Assembly: GCA_011523945.1 (NCBI GenBank)
Contig: WTFU01000063.1
Coordinates: 119,730-183,729, forward strand
Direction: 5' to 3'
DNA length: 64,000 bases
Source of the DNA: Mariniblastus sp.
Lineage (GTDB): Bacteria > Planctomycetota > Planctomycetia > Pirellulales > Pirellulaceae
Under the pieces are notes generated by a model. That model was not told where the DNA came from. It saw only the letters and a list, made by a program, of their open reading frames with translations, and made no database searches. The translations under genes and the position numbers were made by a program. Shown here in pieces: positions 17,281 through 25,538 of the stretch (within the stretch, counting starts at the first letter, position 1; each line of letters opens with the position of its first letter).

Positions 17281-18840
17281 CTAGTCCAACGAGTCCGTTT
17301 GGTAGAGTCGCGATTGATCGTCAAGAGGAACAATCCAGACATTTCTAAATTTCACAGCGTTGTTGTGATCCTGAAGAAAAACAGGCCCCGTCATGGTCTG
17401 TTTCTGTTGCTTTCCGATTTTCTTGAGATAGCTCGTCACACCGTGACGGTAGGGATGAAATGAAGAGCGAGCTTCTTCAAACTTAGTCTCATCTTGGACT
17501 TTTTGGCCATTGAGAAATGCGGTCACCGAACCGGGTTTGGTGATGTTGCCCTTTTTATCTCGTCGTGGCGCTCGATAACGAATGTCATAAACCTGCCATT
17601 CGCCCGGGGGACGAGCGGCATTAACGAGAGCCTTGCTAAATCCATAGAGCGCACCCATGTCATTCATCGTTATTTTATCTTTGTCGTGCGTATTGAGAAT
17701 TTGGAGTTCGTAATTGCCATGGATGTAGATACCGCTGTTTCCAGATCCTTTTTCGGGAAGCATAAATTCAACATGGATATCCGCGTCTCGAAAATGATAT
17801 TGAGAAACGAGGTGGTTCATGTTGGATCCACCGTGTGTCGACGTCACCACACCATTTTTGTTGGGCCAATTTGATTCCGTTCCTTCGCGACCGAGAAACA
17901 GGTTCTCGGTCGGGCTTAGTAGCACAACCGCATCTTTGGGAGGAGCCACGGGTAAGCTGGTTTGATCCGGTAAAAATGAAAAGTCATTTTTTGCACCTGC
18001 TAACGCGCGATCAATTGCAAAATCCACGAGTGGTTGGCAATGGAAAAAACCTTGCCACAGATTGTGTCCTTGCCCTTCGACGACAATCAGATTGACTAAT
18101 TTTCCTTGACCTAGCTTCTTATACCGATTGGTTAATTCAGCAGAATTTTCTTTGAGGGGTACGACCTTATCGATATCCCCATGGATAATAAAAACGGGGA
18201 TGTCAGCTTTGGCAAGCTTATCAATTCTCGCAATTGGATTGTGCTTATTTAGCGCAGCATTCAATTCGGATTCGGTAAGGCCATAGGCAGGCGCAGCTCG
18301 TTTAAGACCCGGATAGGTGGTGAGATCAAACACCGGATAGATGCCGGCGAGCCCAGAAACTCGTTCCGGATGGCTGATTGCCCAACTGCTCGACCACAGC
18401 CCCCCGCGACTCCTTCCGAGAAGGCAGGTGCGTTTGGCGAAGCCCCGGTTTTCAGTCAGCTCTTTGTAGAGAGATGAAAAATATTTTTGTCCTTTAGGGC
18501 TTCCATAGGCTTCGCCGATATCGATTCCAGCAACTGCGACGCCTGCGTTAAGGAATTGCTCGTGAATCCATTTTTCGTTTTGATCGGGATACCGTGGAAG
18601 TGTGGGCGAATACATAACCCAGGGTTGAGGAGTTTGGCGTTTCGATTCCTCAGGCCACATGATAAACGCGGGACGTTGATCGACAAGGAATGATTCTCCA
18701 GGGAGTATTAAGTTCTTGACGGGATCTGAAGGCGCCGACTCTTGTTTTGAATCCTGACCATAAAGGTTGGATAAATCAGCAACAAGAAAAGCAAGGCAGC
18801 AGCTAAGCAATAACTTTGGCAAGTTTGATGTCAGAAACAT
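17281..18840 (-). CDS. Fusion: secreted alpha/beta hydrolase plus DUF1080 lectin-like domain
   Basis: About 519 residues from ATG 18840, which gives a signal peptide ending near 'SNLYGQ'; an ATG at 18864 would add 8 residues. Residues ~50-285 form an S9/dienelactone-hydrolase-like fold: 'CLLGRSRGGLWSSSWA' is the nucleophile elbow, 'IPVFIIHGDIDKVVPL' holds the acid and 'VVEGQGHNLW' the His. Residues ~310-510 resemble DUF1080 (also named 3-keto-disaccharide hydrolase), a concanavalin-like sandwich: 'GNSGIYIHGNYELQILNTHD' and 'VTAFLNGQKVQ'. The fusion suggests an esterase or peptidase tethered to a carbohydrate-active or binding domain. It is convergent with the symporter gene. Confidence 0.8.
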   Translation of the reverse strand: MFLTSNLPKLLLSCCLAFLVADLSNLYGQDSKQESAPSDPVKNLILPGESFLVDQRPAFIMWPEESKRQTPQPWVMYSPTLPRYPDQNEKWIHEQFLNAGVAVAGIDIGEAYGSPKGQKYFSSLYKELTENRGFAKRTCLLGRSRGGLWSSSWAISHPERVSGLAGIYPVFDLTTYPGLKRAAPAYGLTESELNAALNKHNPIARIDKLAKADIPVFIIHGDIDKVVPLKENSAELTNRYKKLGQGKLVNLIVVEGQGHNLWQGFFHCQPLVDFAIDRALAGAKNDFSFLPDQTSLPVAPPKDAVVLLSPTENLFLGREGTESNWPNKNGVVTSTHGGSNMNHLVSQYHFRDADIHVEFMLPEKGSGNSGIYIHGNYELQILNTHDKDKITMNDMGALYGFSKALVNAARPPGEWQVYDIRYRAPRRDKKGNITKPGSVTAFLNGQKVQDETKFEEARSSFHPYRHGVTSYLKKIGKQQKQTMTGPVFLQDHNNAVKFRNVWIVPLDDQSRLYQTDSLD

Positions 18841-18983
18841 GGTGTCCAATTCCGAGAAATACAATGCTTCGAATAAGCGCGAGTCAGCGATTACGTAAGC
18901 CAGTGATCTTAGTTTTAATTAATGCCAATTAAAACAGCGAATTGGTTCGCGTTGGTTTTTAAACAAAACCCAACAACCCAGGT

Positions 18984-19895
18984 TTATCTACGAACAAGAT
19001 TTTTTATTGTTGCTGGACCGCCGAGAATCGCAGCTTTTGTCAATTCCGACCAGTGATTAGCTTGCGGGCTGACAGGATGCGGGCGGAGCCCAATTCGACG
19101 CAGCATTCGATTCATTCGATAGACGCGGTCGCGGCGAATAGAACTTGGGGTGCGAAAATTAATGCTGACTGAAACGGAGATTTCGTCCAGTGTTCGTACC
19201 CAGTGAGGTGCGGTTACCGGGACATAAACACCATCCCCCGGATTCATCTCAAAAAGTTGGTACTGGTCGAACAGGGATTCATCACAGTTCGTGATTCGTT
19301 GACCTTCGTTGTAAAATTTCTCCAACGCCTTCTCCGGAAGAATATTGCGGTCGTTCACGTCGTAAATCGCCATCTGCTTTTTACCGCGAATTTGCATGAA
19401 GAAATTTTGTTCAGGATCATAGTGATAGGGAGTGTAGGCTTGTGGCGGACTAACGAAAATAAAACTCTCTCGCCCACTGATTTTGCCAGTCACCGGCTCG
19501 ACAAAATGACTAAGCGAGTCGAGACATTCATTTAAAAATTGGCCATAAACCGGATCGGATTCCACATTCCGAAGGACGATTACAATATTCTGGTGCTCAA
19601 TTGCTCCGATCAATTCGTCTGTCGAAAGTTCATCGTTGTCAGCGGCATGTTTGTAGTGCTCAAGATCTTCGTGGGTTCCAAACTCCTGCTTGCCAAATAC
19701 GTATTCTCTCTGTTTGCGGGGAAGTCGTTTTGACAATTCAACAAGACTTTCCAGCTGAAACAGGGGGTGATGTTGGAGTTTGTGCTGGATTGCAAATGGG
19801 TGGTTGTCGACGTGGCTTTCGAAAGTGGCCGGATTGATCTGTACCATGTCAGATTGAAACGTCGCTTCTCCGTGATTGGTTATCTTTTTGATCAT
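18984..19895 (-). CDS. JmjC-like cupin (cupin_8) dioxygenase-type protein
   Basis: About 303 residues. The start at 19895 is chosen because an upstream in-frame start (20063) would run deep into the preceding gene and would add 56 residues without family character. The core 'AYTPYHYDPEQNFFMQIRGKKQMAIYD' contains the H-x-D iron-binding pair, and the distal ligand is the His of 'GDGVYVPVTAPHWVRT'; 'SVSINF' closes the barrel. This is the pattern of JmjC/cupin_8 2-oxoglutarate-dependent hydroxylases. No signal peptide is seen, so it is probably cytoplasmic. It lies 49 bases downstream of an acyltransferase gene and is probably co-transcribed with it. The hydroxylated substrate is unknown. Confidence 0.82.
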   Translation of the reverse strand: MIKKITNHGEATFQSDMVQINPATFESHVDNHPFAIQHKLQHHPLFQLESLVELSKRLPRKQREYVFGKQEFGTHEDLEHYKHAADNDELSTDELIGAIEHQNIVIVLRNVESDPVYGQFLNECLDSLSHFVEPVTGKISGRESFIFVSPPQAYTPYHYDPEQNFFMQIRGKKQMAIYDVNDRNILPEKALEKFYNEGQRITNCDESLFDQYQLFEMNPGDGVYVPVTAPHWVRTLDEISVSVSINFRTPSSIRRDRVYRMNRMLRRIGLRPHPVSPQANHWSELTKAAILGGPATIKNLVRR

Positions 19896-19944
19896 GTTGT
19901 GAGTTCTATTGTATGGAGAGAAGGTGTCTAGGTTAGATGAGCGG

Positions 19945-21153
19945 CTATTTTTTTGATCGCATGTTTCTGATTTTATGCGCGACAGACTGAAGACTGGGCA
20001 TGATTTGCGTGGCCCAGTTTGAGATGCCTGGTCGCAACCCCAGTACAAGACTTTGGAAATCAAGACGTTGCCCCCAAATGCGATTTATCGTTGCATTGTC
20101 CGGAGCTGTGCAGGAGTCTGCTAACTGAATTCCACCTTGGTGCATCGATTCGATGTTGCCTATTTCAATTTGCAATCCGGGTGAAAATGAAGAGTAGTTT
20201 TCATCGAATGCTGTTTTAAAGGAATAAATGTTCTCCCCTAAACGCAGATCGGAAAGCATCGCAATTGGTTTGCCATCCAGTGTGAGTGATAAAAATCTGG
20301 CTTTTCCATCGGCGGCTGCAGACTGAATTAGTTCTCGATAAAATTTCCGCGTTTCGGGTTGGCAGGCGAGCGCCGTTCCGGATTCGACTTTCCAACCCGA
20401 GGCTTCCATATCAAGAAATTGCTGGATCAGTTGATCATAATTCGAGAACTCATCGGATTCGGTTATCTGGACGTCTCCTAATTCAGCTAATCGCCTACTA
20501 AGTCGACCATAATTTTTTTTCACACTCTTGGAAACGAATTGTTTTTTGTAATCCTCTAAAGGTCCGATTGGTTGAAAAGCAGCGCGAGAAAATTGATCGC
20601 GTTGAAATCGCGATCTTCCCGGACGTTGAATTACCCTGTCGATGACAGATTGGAATTCCGGTTCCATGGAAACGGTATCGAGGCTGAGTAGGCCGAATTT
20701 TTCTTGCGATATAAAGTTTAACATCGCATCAAAACTTTTTTCAGCGTGTTCTTTACACAGCAGTGGAGTGTGATCGAAACTCTGATCGTGAGACCAGATC
20801 TCCAGACACTTAACTGGCAAGTGGTAAAACGATTTTTTGACAAGAGGCATCAATCCAAAGATTCTCTTGGAGTTTTTTTCGGGTGGGTTACCAGATTCTT
20901 CAGCAATCAAGACATTGACGTCAGAGTTGCCGAAATATCGTATCGCTGAAATCAAAAAGCTTGGGTCAAAAGAAGCGTTGGTATACAGTGATCGCTCAGC
21001 AAGGCGGTTCCACGGTTGTTTCAGCGATTCCAGTTCTTCGATGGAATCAACCCAGCGCACCGTCAATTTGTCCGGCTGATTCGCGGGGTGACGAGAGGCA
21101 ATCGAACCGCTGTTTAGTGTTGCAATAGAGGGTGGGGAGGACGTAGTCGGCAT
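19945..21153 (-). CDS. GNAT-fold acyltransferase, BioF2-like/CelD family
   Basis: About 402 residues. The ATG at 21153 is chosen because CAGGAA lies 8-9 bases upstream; an ATG at 21177 is possible. The protein begins with a hydrophilic segment, then 'LTVRWVDSIEELESLKQPWNRL', the usual opening of BioF2-like acetyltransferases. The double-GNAT pattern continues in 'SVKKNYGRLSRRLAELGDVQI' and 'KARFLSLTLDGKPIAMLSDL', followed by 'YSFKTAFDENYSSFSPGLQI', typical of the family. Related proteins transfer acyl or aminoacyl groups during polysaccharide or envelope synthesis. The gene is followed after 49 bases by the JmjC-like gene, suggesting a two-step modification of one target (inference). No export signal is seen. 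Confidence 0.8.
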   Translation of the reverse strand: MPTTSSPPSIATLNSGSIASRHPANQPDKLTVRWVDSIEELESLKQPWNRLAERSLYTNASFDPSFLISAIRYFGNSDVNVLIAEESGNPPEKNSKRIFGLMPLVKKSFYHLPVKCLEIWSHDQSFDHTPLLCKEHAEKSFDAMLNFISQEKFGLLSLDTVSMEPEFQSVIDRVIQRPGRSRFQRDQFSRAAFQPIGPLEDYKKQFVSKSVKKNYGRLSRRLAELGDVQITESDEFSNYDQLIQQFLDMEASGWKVESGTALACQPETRKFYRELIQSAAADGKARFLSLTLDGKPIAMLSDLRLGENIYSFKTAFDENYSSFSPGLQIEIGNIESMHQGGIQLADSCTAPDNATINRIWGQRLDFQSLVLGLRPGISNWATQIMPSLQSVAHKIRNMRSKK

Positions 21154-21428
21154 TTTAAAATTTCCTGAAAAAGGCATGCTGAACCGTAGCTTATCCCTCG
21201 GAATTTGGGCATTTTTTCGGGTAAATCCGGGGAAATGAAATTTCTAACCGTGAGAGGGTGCGGGTGATGGCTCAAATGATGCAAAATAACAACATCGAGC
21301 ATCCCGTAGCTGTGGTTTGACGAATCGAGCCATGCACAAACAATCGCTCAAGCCGGTCTGGTACATACTATTAAAACTGGACGCTCAGAAGTCCATTCAA
21401 TTTGGGAATTTAGAAAAGCGGATTGAAA

Positions 21429-22727
21429 ATGAGCTCAATAAGAATTTCAAGGAGGCAGGCGATCCAAGCCACAACAGCTATCTTCTTGCCTAACCTGCCT
21501 TTCGGCTCAAGTTTTGCGGTCCGTCAAAACGGAAGCAGCTATCCTCCCGTTCGTACGATTACTCACGGTCCTGCCCATCATTGGTTCGGTTATTACGACA
21601 AACTTGAATTTGATCAATCCAACCGTTTTGTACTCTCCAATCAAGTCAATTTTGAGCATCGAACACCAAGGGCGACTGATGCAATTCAAGTAGGGATGGT
21701 GGATACAGCGGAAGAGGACCGATGGATTCGATTGGGAGAAAGTCGAGCATGGGGATGGCAGCAGGGGTGCATGCTTCAGTGGAGACCAAATTCAAGGTCT
21801 GAAGTTGTTTGGAATGATCGCGAAGGAGATCGCCATGTTTGCCGAGTGATGGACGTCAGGACGAAAGATGTACGCACATTGCCGCGGCCGATTTACTCGT
21901 TGAGTCAGAATGGTCGCTGGGCGATCACAACTGACTTTTCCAGAATTCAGCGAATGCGAGCGGGGTATGGCTATGTAGGCTTGACCGATCCGACAGCACG
22001 AGAGCGTGCTCCGGAAGCATCGGGCGTCTGGCGAATGGATATGGACACCGGAGAGTCGGAACTTATTTTTTCACTTGCAGATGCAGCGAGAATTGAACAC
22101 CAGGGAAAACAGCTGACAGACCATTGGAACTACTTCAATCACCTTTTGGTTAGCCCGGACAGTTCTCGGTTCATCGTGCTTCATCGGTGGAAAAAAGATA
22201 ATGGTGATACCAAAAATCCACAGCCAACAGGAGGTTTTACAACTCGAATGTTCACGGTTGCAATGGATGGATCGGATCGCTGCAATCTTGATCCATCCGG
22301 GAATACTTCTCATTTTATTTGGAAGAATCCAGAGTTTGTTTGTGCGTGGACTCGCCCAAAAAATAAACCCGCTGGATTTTACCTTTTGCGGGATAAGACG
22401 ACCGATATTTCGTTGGTGGGCAAAGGGGTGATGACACAAAATGGCCACAATACGTACGTACCCAATACGGAGCAGACGTGGATTTTAAATGATACGTACC
22501 CTAGTCGTGGCAAGCGTGAGCAAGTGCCCTATCTCTATCATGTTCCTTCAGGCCGCCGGGTCGATTTAGGAGCATTTCACTCCCCAGAAGAATATCAGGG
22601 AGAGTGGCGCTGTGATACTCATCCTCGATGCAGCAATGATGGAAAGATCGTCGCAATTGATTCGCCTCACGCTGGCGGCGGGCGTCAAATTCATTTAATT
22701 GACATCAGCGAGATTATTGCCAGATAG
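21429..22727 (+). CDS. Tat-exported beta-propeller protein (TolB/oligogalacturonate lyase-like)
   Basis: About 432 residues from ATG 21429; a TTG at 21423 is also in frame. The N-terminus 'ISRRQAIQATTAIFLP' resembles a twin-arginine signal. The body shows repeated propeller blades: 'RFVLSNQVNFEHR', 'LQWRPNSRSEVVW', 'ISLSQNGRWAITTDF'-like, 'LLVSPDSSRFIVLHRW', and a final 'DTHPRCSNDGKIVAIDSPH'. The combination of H-rich late blades with WD40/PD40-like strands resembles periplasmic TolB-like and oligogalacturonide-lyase-type proteins, but I cannot confirm catalytic residues. A role in carbohydrate handling is possible. It stands alone, with a 250-base divergent region upstream facing the acyltransferase gene. 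Confidence 0.65.
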   Translation: MSSIRISRRQAIQATTAIFLPNLPFGSSFAVRQNGSSYPPVRTITHGPAHHWFGYYDKLEFDQSNRFVLSNQVNFEHRTPRATDAIQVGMVDTAEEDRWIRLGESRAWGWQQGCMLQWRPNSRSEVVWNDREGDRHVCRVMDVRTKDVRTLPRPIYSLSQNGRWAITTDFSRIQRMRAGYGYVGLTDPTARERAPEASGVWRMDMDTGESELIFSLADAARIEHQGKQLTDHWNYFNHLLVSPDSSRFIVLHRWKKDNGDTKNPQPTGGFTTRMFTVAMDGSDRCNLDPSGNTSHFIWKNPEFVCAWTRPKNKPAGFYLLRDKTTDISLVGKGVMTQNGHNTYVPNTEQTWILNDTYPSRGKREQVPYLYHVPSGRRVDLGAFHSPEEYQGEWRCDTHPRCSNDGKIVAIDSPHAGGGRQIHLIDISEIIAR

Positions 22728-22866
22728 GCAGGGACAACCTTCTGGCTGTGTTGCCTGTCCGTTCGCTTAGATTGATACTTCTGGCGAGACGCGAGTGCGA
22801 TTCTGGGTTATCATAATTCAAGACCTCACCAAACTGACCCTAGGAATCATTTCAGGAACTAAAACT

Positions 22867-23880
22867 ATGAGATGTTGTTCATGTTTTGCAGCGATTGTGC
22901 TTTTGGTAGTTTTGACCATACCGGCATCTTCTCAGGAAAAAGTCAAGCCAGTTCGCATGGGCTGTGGCATGATGACGTTTGATACCGTTCCGGGGTGGGG
23001 GTTGCGTCCTGATGGCAGTTCCGCATTGGGATCTACTCACGGTGGTGTGGTAATTGATAAGGCGGGGAACATTTATACTTCCGCGAAGAAAGGTGTGGTT
23101 GTTTTTTCACCTGACGGGAAAGTAATTCACTCTTATTTGGGCAAAGACTATTCCAATCTGCATGATATGGAAATTCGAGCTGAGGGAGAAAATGAATTTA
23201 TCTATGGCGCTCGAAACAACGATGCAGAGGGGATCAAATTTAATGTGAAAACTGGTGAAATTGTGATGCGGTTACCGTTTCCAGAAGCGTCAGGCTTGGG
23301 ATTGAAACGATTCAGCCCGACGGCTATCACCGTGGCGCCTAATGGAGATATTTTTCTTTCCAACGGCTATGCCAGTAATCACATTTTCAAGTTCGATAAG
23401 AACGGAAAATACTTGATGCACTTTGGCGAAAAGGGTAATGGAATGAAGCAGTTCAACACCGCCCACGGAATGACGCTCGATACGCGGTACGAACCGCCAC
23501 GACTCCTAATTTGTGATCGGAATCATCAACCGAAAGGAAGATTGCTTCATTACGATCTTGATGGAAATTTTCTAGAGGAAGTGATTACGGGGCTTGGTAT
23601 GCCGACCTCAGTTTCGATACAGGGCGATTTTGTCTCGGTGCCTGATCTTCACGGTAGGTTAGTTGTGCTCGACAAAAGCAACACAATTATGGCAGTGCTT
23701 GGTCACAACCCCGATCCTAAAACTCGTGTTAATTTTAATGTTCCGCAAGACAAATGGATCGAGGGTGTATTTAACGGAACCCATGGATCTTACTGGGATG
23801 CAGAAGGGAACCTTTACGTTCAAGACTGGAACGTTGACGGTAGGATCATGAAATTGGTGCGCGTGGAAAATGCTGACTAG
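22867..23880 (+). CDS. Secreted NHL-repeat beta-propeller protein
   Basis: About 337 residues. The ATG at 22867 has CAGGAA about 10 bases upstream and directly begins a signal peptide ('CCSCFAAIVLLVVLTIPASS'); an upstream GTG at 22795 is rejected. NHL-type blades repeat: 'GGVVIDKAGNIYTSAKKGVVVF', 'AITVAPNGDIFLSNGY', 'IFKFDKNGKYLMHFGEKG', 'HGMTLDTRYEPPRLLICDR' and 'YWDAEGNLYVQDWN'. The pattern of six blades resembles peptidyl-alpha-hydroxyglycine amidating lyase-like propellers, common in planctomycetes. No enzymatic function can be assigned. It converges with the DUF1501 gene of the following minus-strand cluster. Confidence 0.8.
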   Translation: MRCCSCFAAIVLLVVLTIPASSQEKVKPVRMGCGMMTFDTVPGWGLRPDGSSALGSTHGGVVIDKAGNIYTSAKKGVVVFSPDGKVIHSYLGKDYSNLHDMEIRAEGENEFIYGARNNDAEGIKFNVKTGEIVMRLPFPEASGLGLKRFSPTAITVAPNGDIFLSNGYASNHIFKFDKNGKYLMHFGEKGNGMKQFNTAHGMTLDTRYEPPRLLICDRNHQPKGRLLHYDLDGNFLEEVITGLGMPTSVSIQGDFVSVPDLHGRLVVLDKSNTIMAVLGHNPDPKTRVNFNVPQDKWIEGVFNGTHGSYWDAEGNLYVQDWNVDGRIMKLVRVENAD

Positions 23881-23966
23881 TCAGTAGAGGCGCAGGTCGG
23901 CCCGCAGTTCGTCAGGTTAAAAGAATGACTGCGGTCGCTGTGCAATCAACCGACTTTCGGCTGATG

Positions 23967-25472
23967 CTATGCCAGAACTTCTTTGATGACATGTCCGTGG
24001 ACATTTGTGAGTCGGCGTTCCAGCCCGTTGTGGTAAAAGGTGAGACGTTCGTGATCGAGCCCCATTAGGTGCAACAGTGTCGCGTTAAAGTCATAAACAC
24101 TGGTTTTGTTAACGGCTGCTTTGAATCCAAACTCGTCACTCTCGCCGTAACTGAAACCCTTTTTCACTCCGGCACCGGCCATGAAGCATGTGAAGGCGCC
24201 TGGATTGTGATCTCGTCCCGAGCCATTTGCTTGAAGGAACGGCATACGGCCAAATTCAGTGGCCCAGACGATCAAGGTATGTTCCAGCATTCCCCGCTGT
24301 TTTAGATCTGCGATGAGTGCCGCGGTCGGTTGATCCATGATCTCTGCCTGCATGGCGTGTGTATTGGCGATGTTGGCGTGAGAATCCCAATTGGTAATTC
24401 CATTGCCTCCAGCCGGATCACTTCCATTAAAAAGCTGGACAACCCGGACTCCTTTTTCCAAGAGCCGCCGGGCTAGAAGGCAATTTTTTGCGTATTCGCC
24501 CCTTAGCTGACTTCCTCCTTCGACGCCGTAGGCGTTCAGTGTTGCCTTTGTTTCGCCGGCAAGATCCATGACATCGGGTACGGATGTTTGCATTTTGCCC
24601 GCTAATTCATAGCTTGCAATTCTTCCTGCAAGATCGGCATCTCCTGGATATTTCTCGAGGTGACGAGCGTTTAATCGTTGGAGCAAATTAATCGTACCCG
24701 CATCAGCCTGTGCTGAGATGCCGGAAGGGCGTTGTAAATTATAGGGAGGATTCTTGGCGGTAAAATCTGTGCCCTGAAATGCGGCGGGTAAAAATCCATT
24801 GCCGAAATTATTTTTTCCACTGCGGGCAAGTCCGCGAGGATCGTTGATGGCTACGAAGGCGGGAAGCTCCTGATTCTCAGTCCCCAGTGCGTAAGTAATC
24901 CACGCGCCGGAAGAAGGAAATCCTTCCATCGTAAAACCGGTATTCATAAAATTCTCACCCTGAGGGTGAGCGCTAGTGTCGGTTGAAAGGGCGTGAAAAA
25001 AACAGAAGTCGTCGACTTGTTCGGCGAGGTTCGGAAGTAAATCAGAAACCATTTTTCCAGTTTCACCGCGAGGTTTGAAGTCCCAGAAAGGTTTCGCAAT
25101 GTTGCCACTGGGTCCTTCAAAAGTAACCGCGGGAAGCCCTGGGGGTTTTTGCCCGTGTAGTTTCGTTAGCGCTGGTTTGTAATCGAAAGTGTCGATATGG
25201 CTGACCGCGCCGGGACAGTAAATGACCAGCACTTGTTCCGCCGGCACCTCGAAGTGCGCGGCTCGCGCGGCGTACGGATTGTTGGGGTCGATTTTTGGAC
25301 GAATCGGTGATTTTCCACCAGCGGTAAGGGGTTTATCCTCGGCGAGTAACCCGTCAGCAGCCAGCATGCTGGTTAAAGCAATACCGGCCGTCGAAAGCCC
25401 TGCCGTGTGAAGAAAGTTTCGACGATCAAGTAGCTTGCGACCTTGGAAAGAGAGTTTTTCTGGGTGGCTCAT
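23967..25472 (-). CDS. DUF1501 protein (Tat-exported, sulfatase-fold family)
   Basis: About 501 residues. The ATG at 25472 is preferred over 25508 because AGG precedes it by about 6 bases and it places the export signal 'LLDRRNFLHTAGLSTAGIALT' near the N-terminus. The remainder matches DUF1501: 'QVLVIYCPGAVSHIDTFDYKP', 'GETGKMVSDLLPNLAEQVDD', 'THAMQAEIMDQPTAALIADL', 'LIVWATEFGRMP' and 'GRDHNPGAFTCFMAGAGVKKG'. The family is distantly related to the sulfatase/phosphatase fold; activity is not established. It is encoded just downstream of the PSCyt/DUF1549/DUF1553 cytochrome, the standard planctomycete pairing, and terminates the sulfatase cluster. Confidence 0.92.
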   Translation of the reverse strand: MSHPEKLSFQGRKLLDRRNFLHTAGLSTAGIALTSMLAADGLLAEDKPLTAGGKSPIRPKIDPNNPYAARAAHFEVPAEQVLVIYCPGAVSHIDTFDYKPALTKLHGQKPPGLPAVTFEGPSGNIAKPFWDFKPRGETGKMVSDLLPNLAEQVDDFCFFHALSTDTSAHPQGENFMNTGFTMEGFPSSGAWITYALGTENQELPAFVAINDPRGLARSGKNNFGNGFLPAAFQGTDFTAKNPPYNLQRPSGISAQADAGTINLLQRLNARHLEKYPGDADLAGRIASYELAGKMQTSVPDVMDLAGETKATLNAYGVEGGSQLRGEYAKNCLLARRLLEKGVRVVQLFNGSDPAGGNGITNWDSHANIANTHAMQAEIMDQPTAALIADLKQRGMLEHTLIVWATEFGRMPFLQANGSGRDHNPGAFTCFMAGAGVKKGFSYGESDEFGFKAAVNKTSVYDFNATLLHLMGLDHERLTFYHNGLERRLTNVHGHVIKEVLA

Positions 25473-25538
25473 GATAGACCTGAGATTGGTATTTTCAGCG
25501 AAGGACAAAAATCACTTGGATAACGACGTAGATGTTAA

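Noticed and set aside
19896..20063. Longer N-terminus for the JmjC-like gene
   Set aside because: It would run into the preceding acyltransferase gene and contains no export signal or conserved sequence; the start at 19895 fits an intergenic gap.
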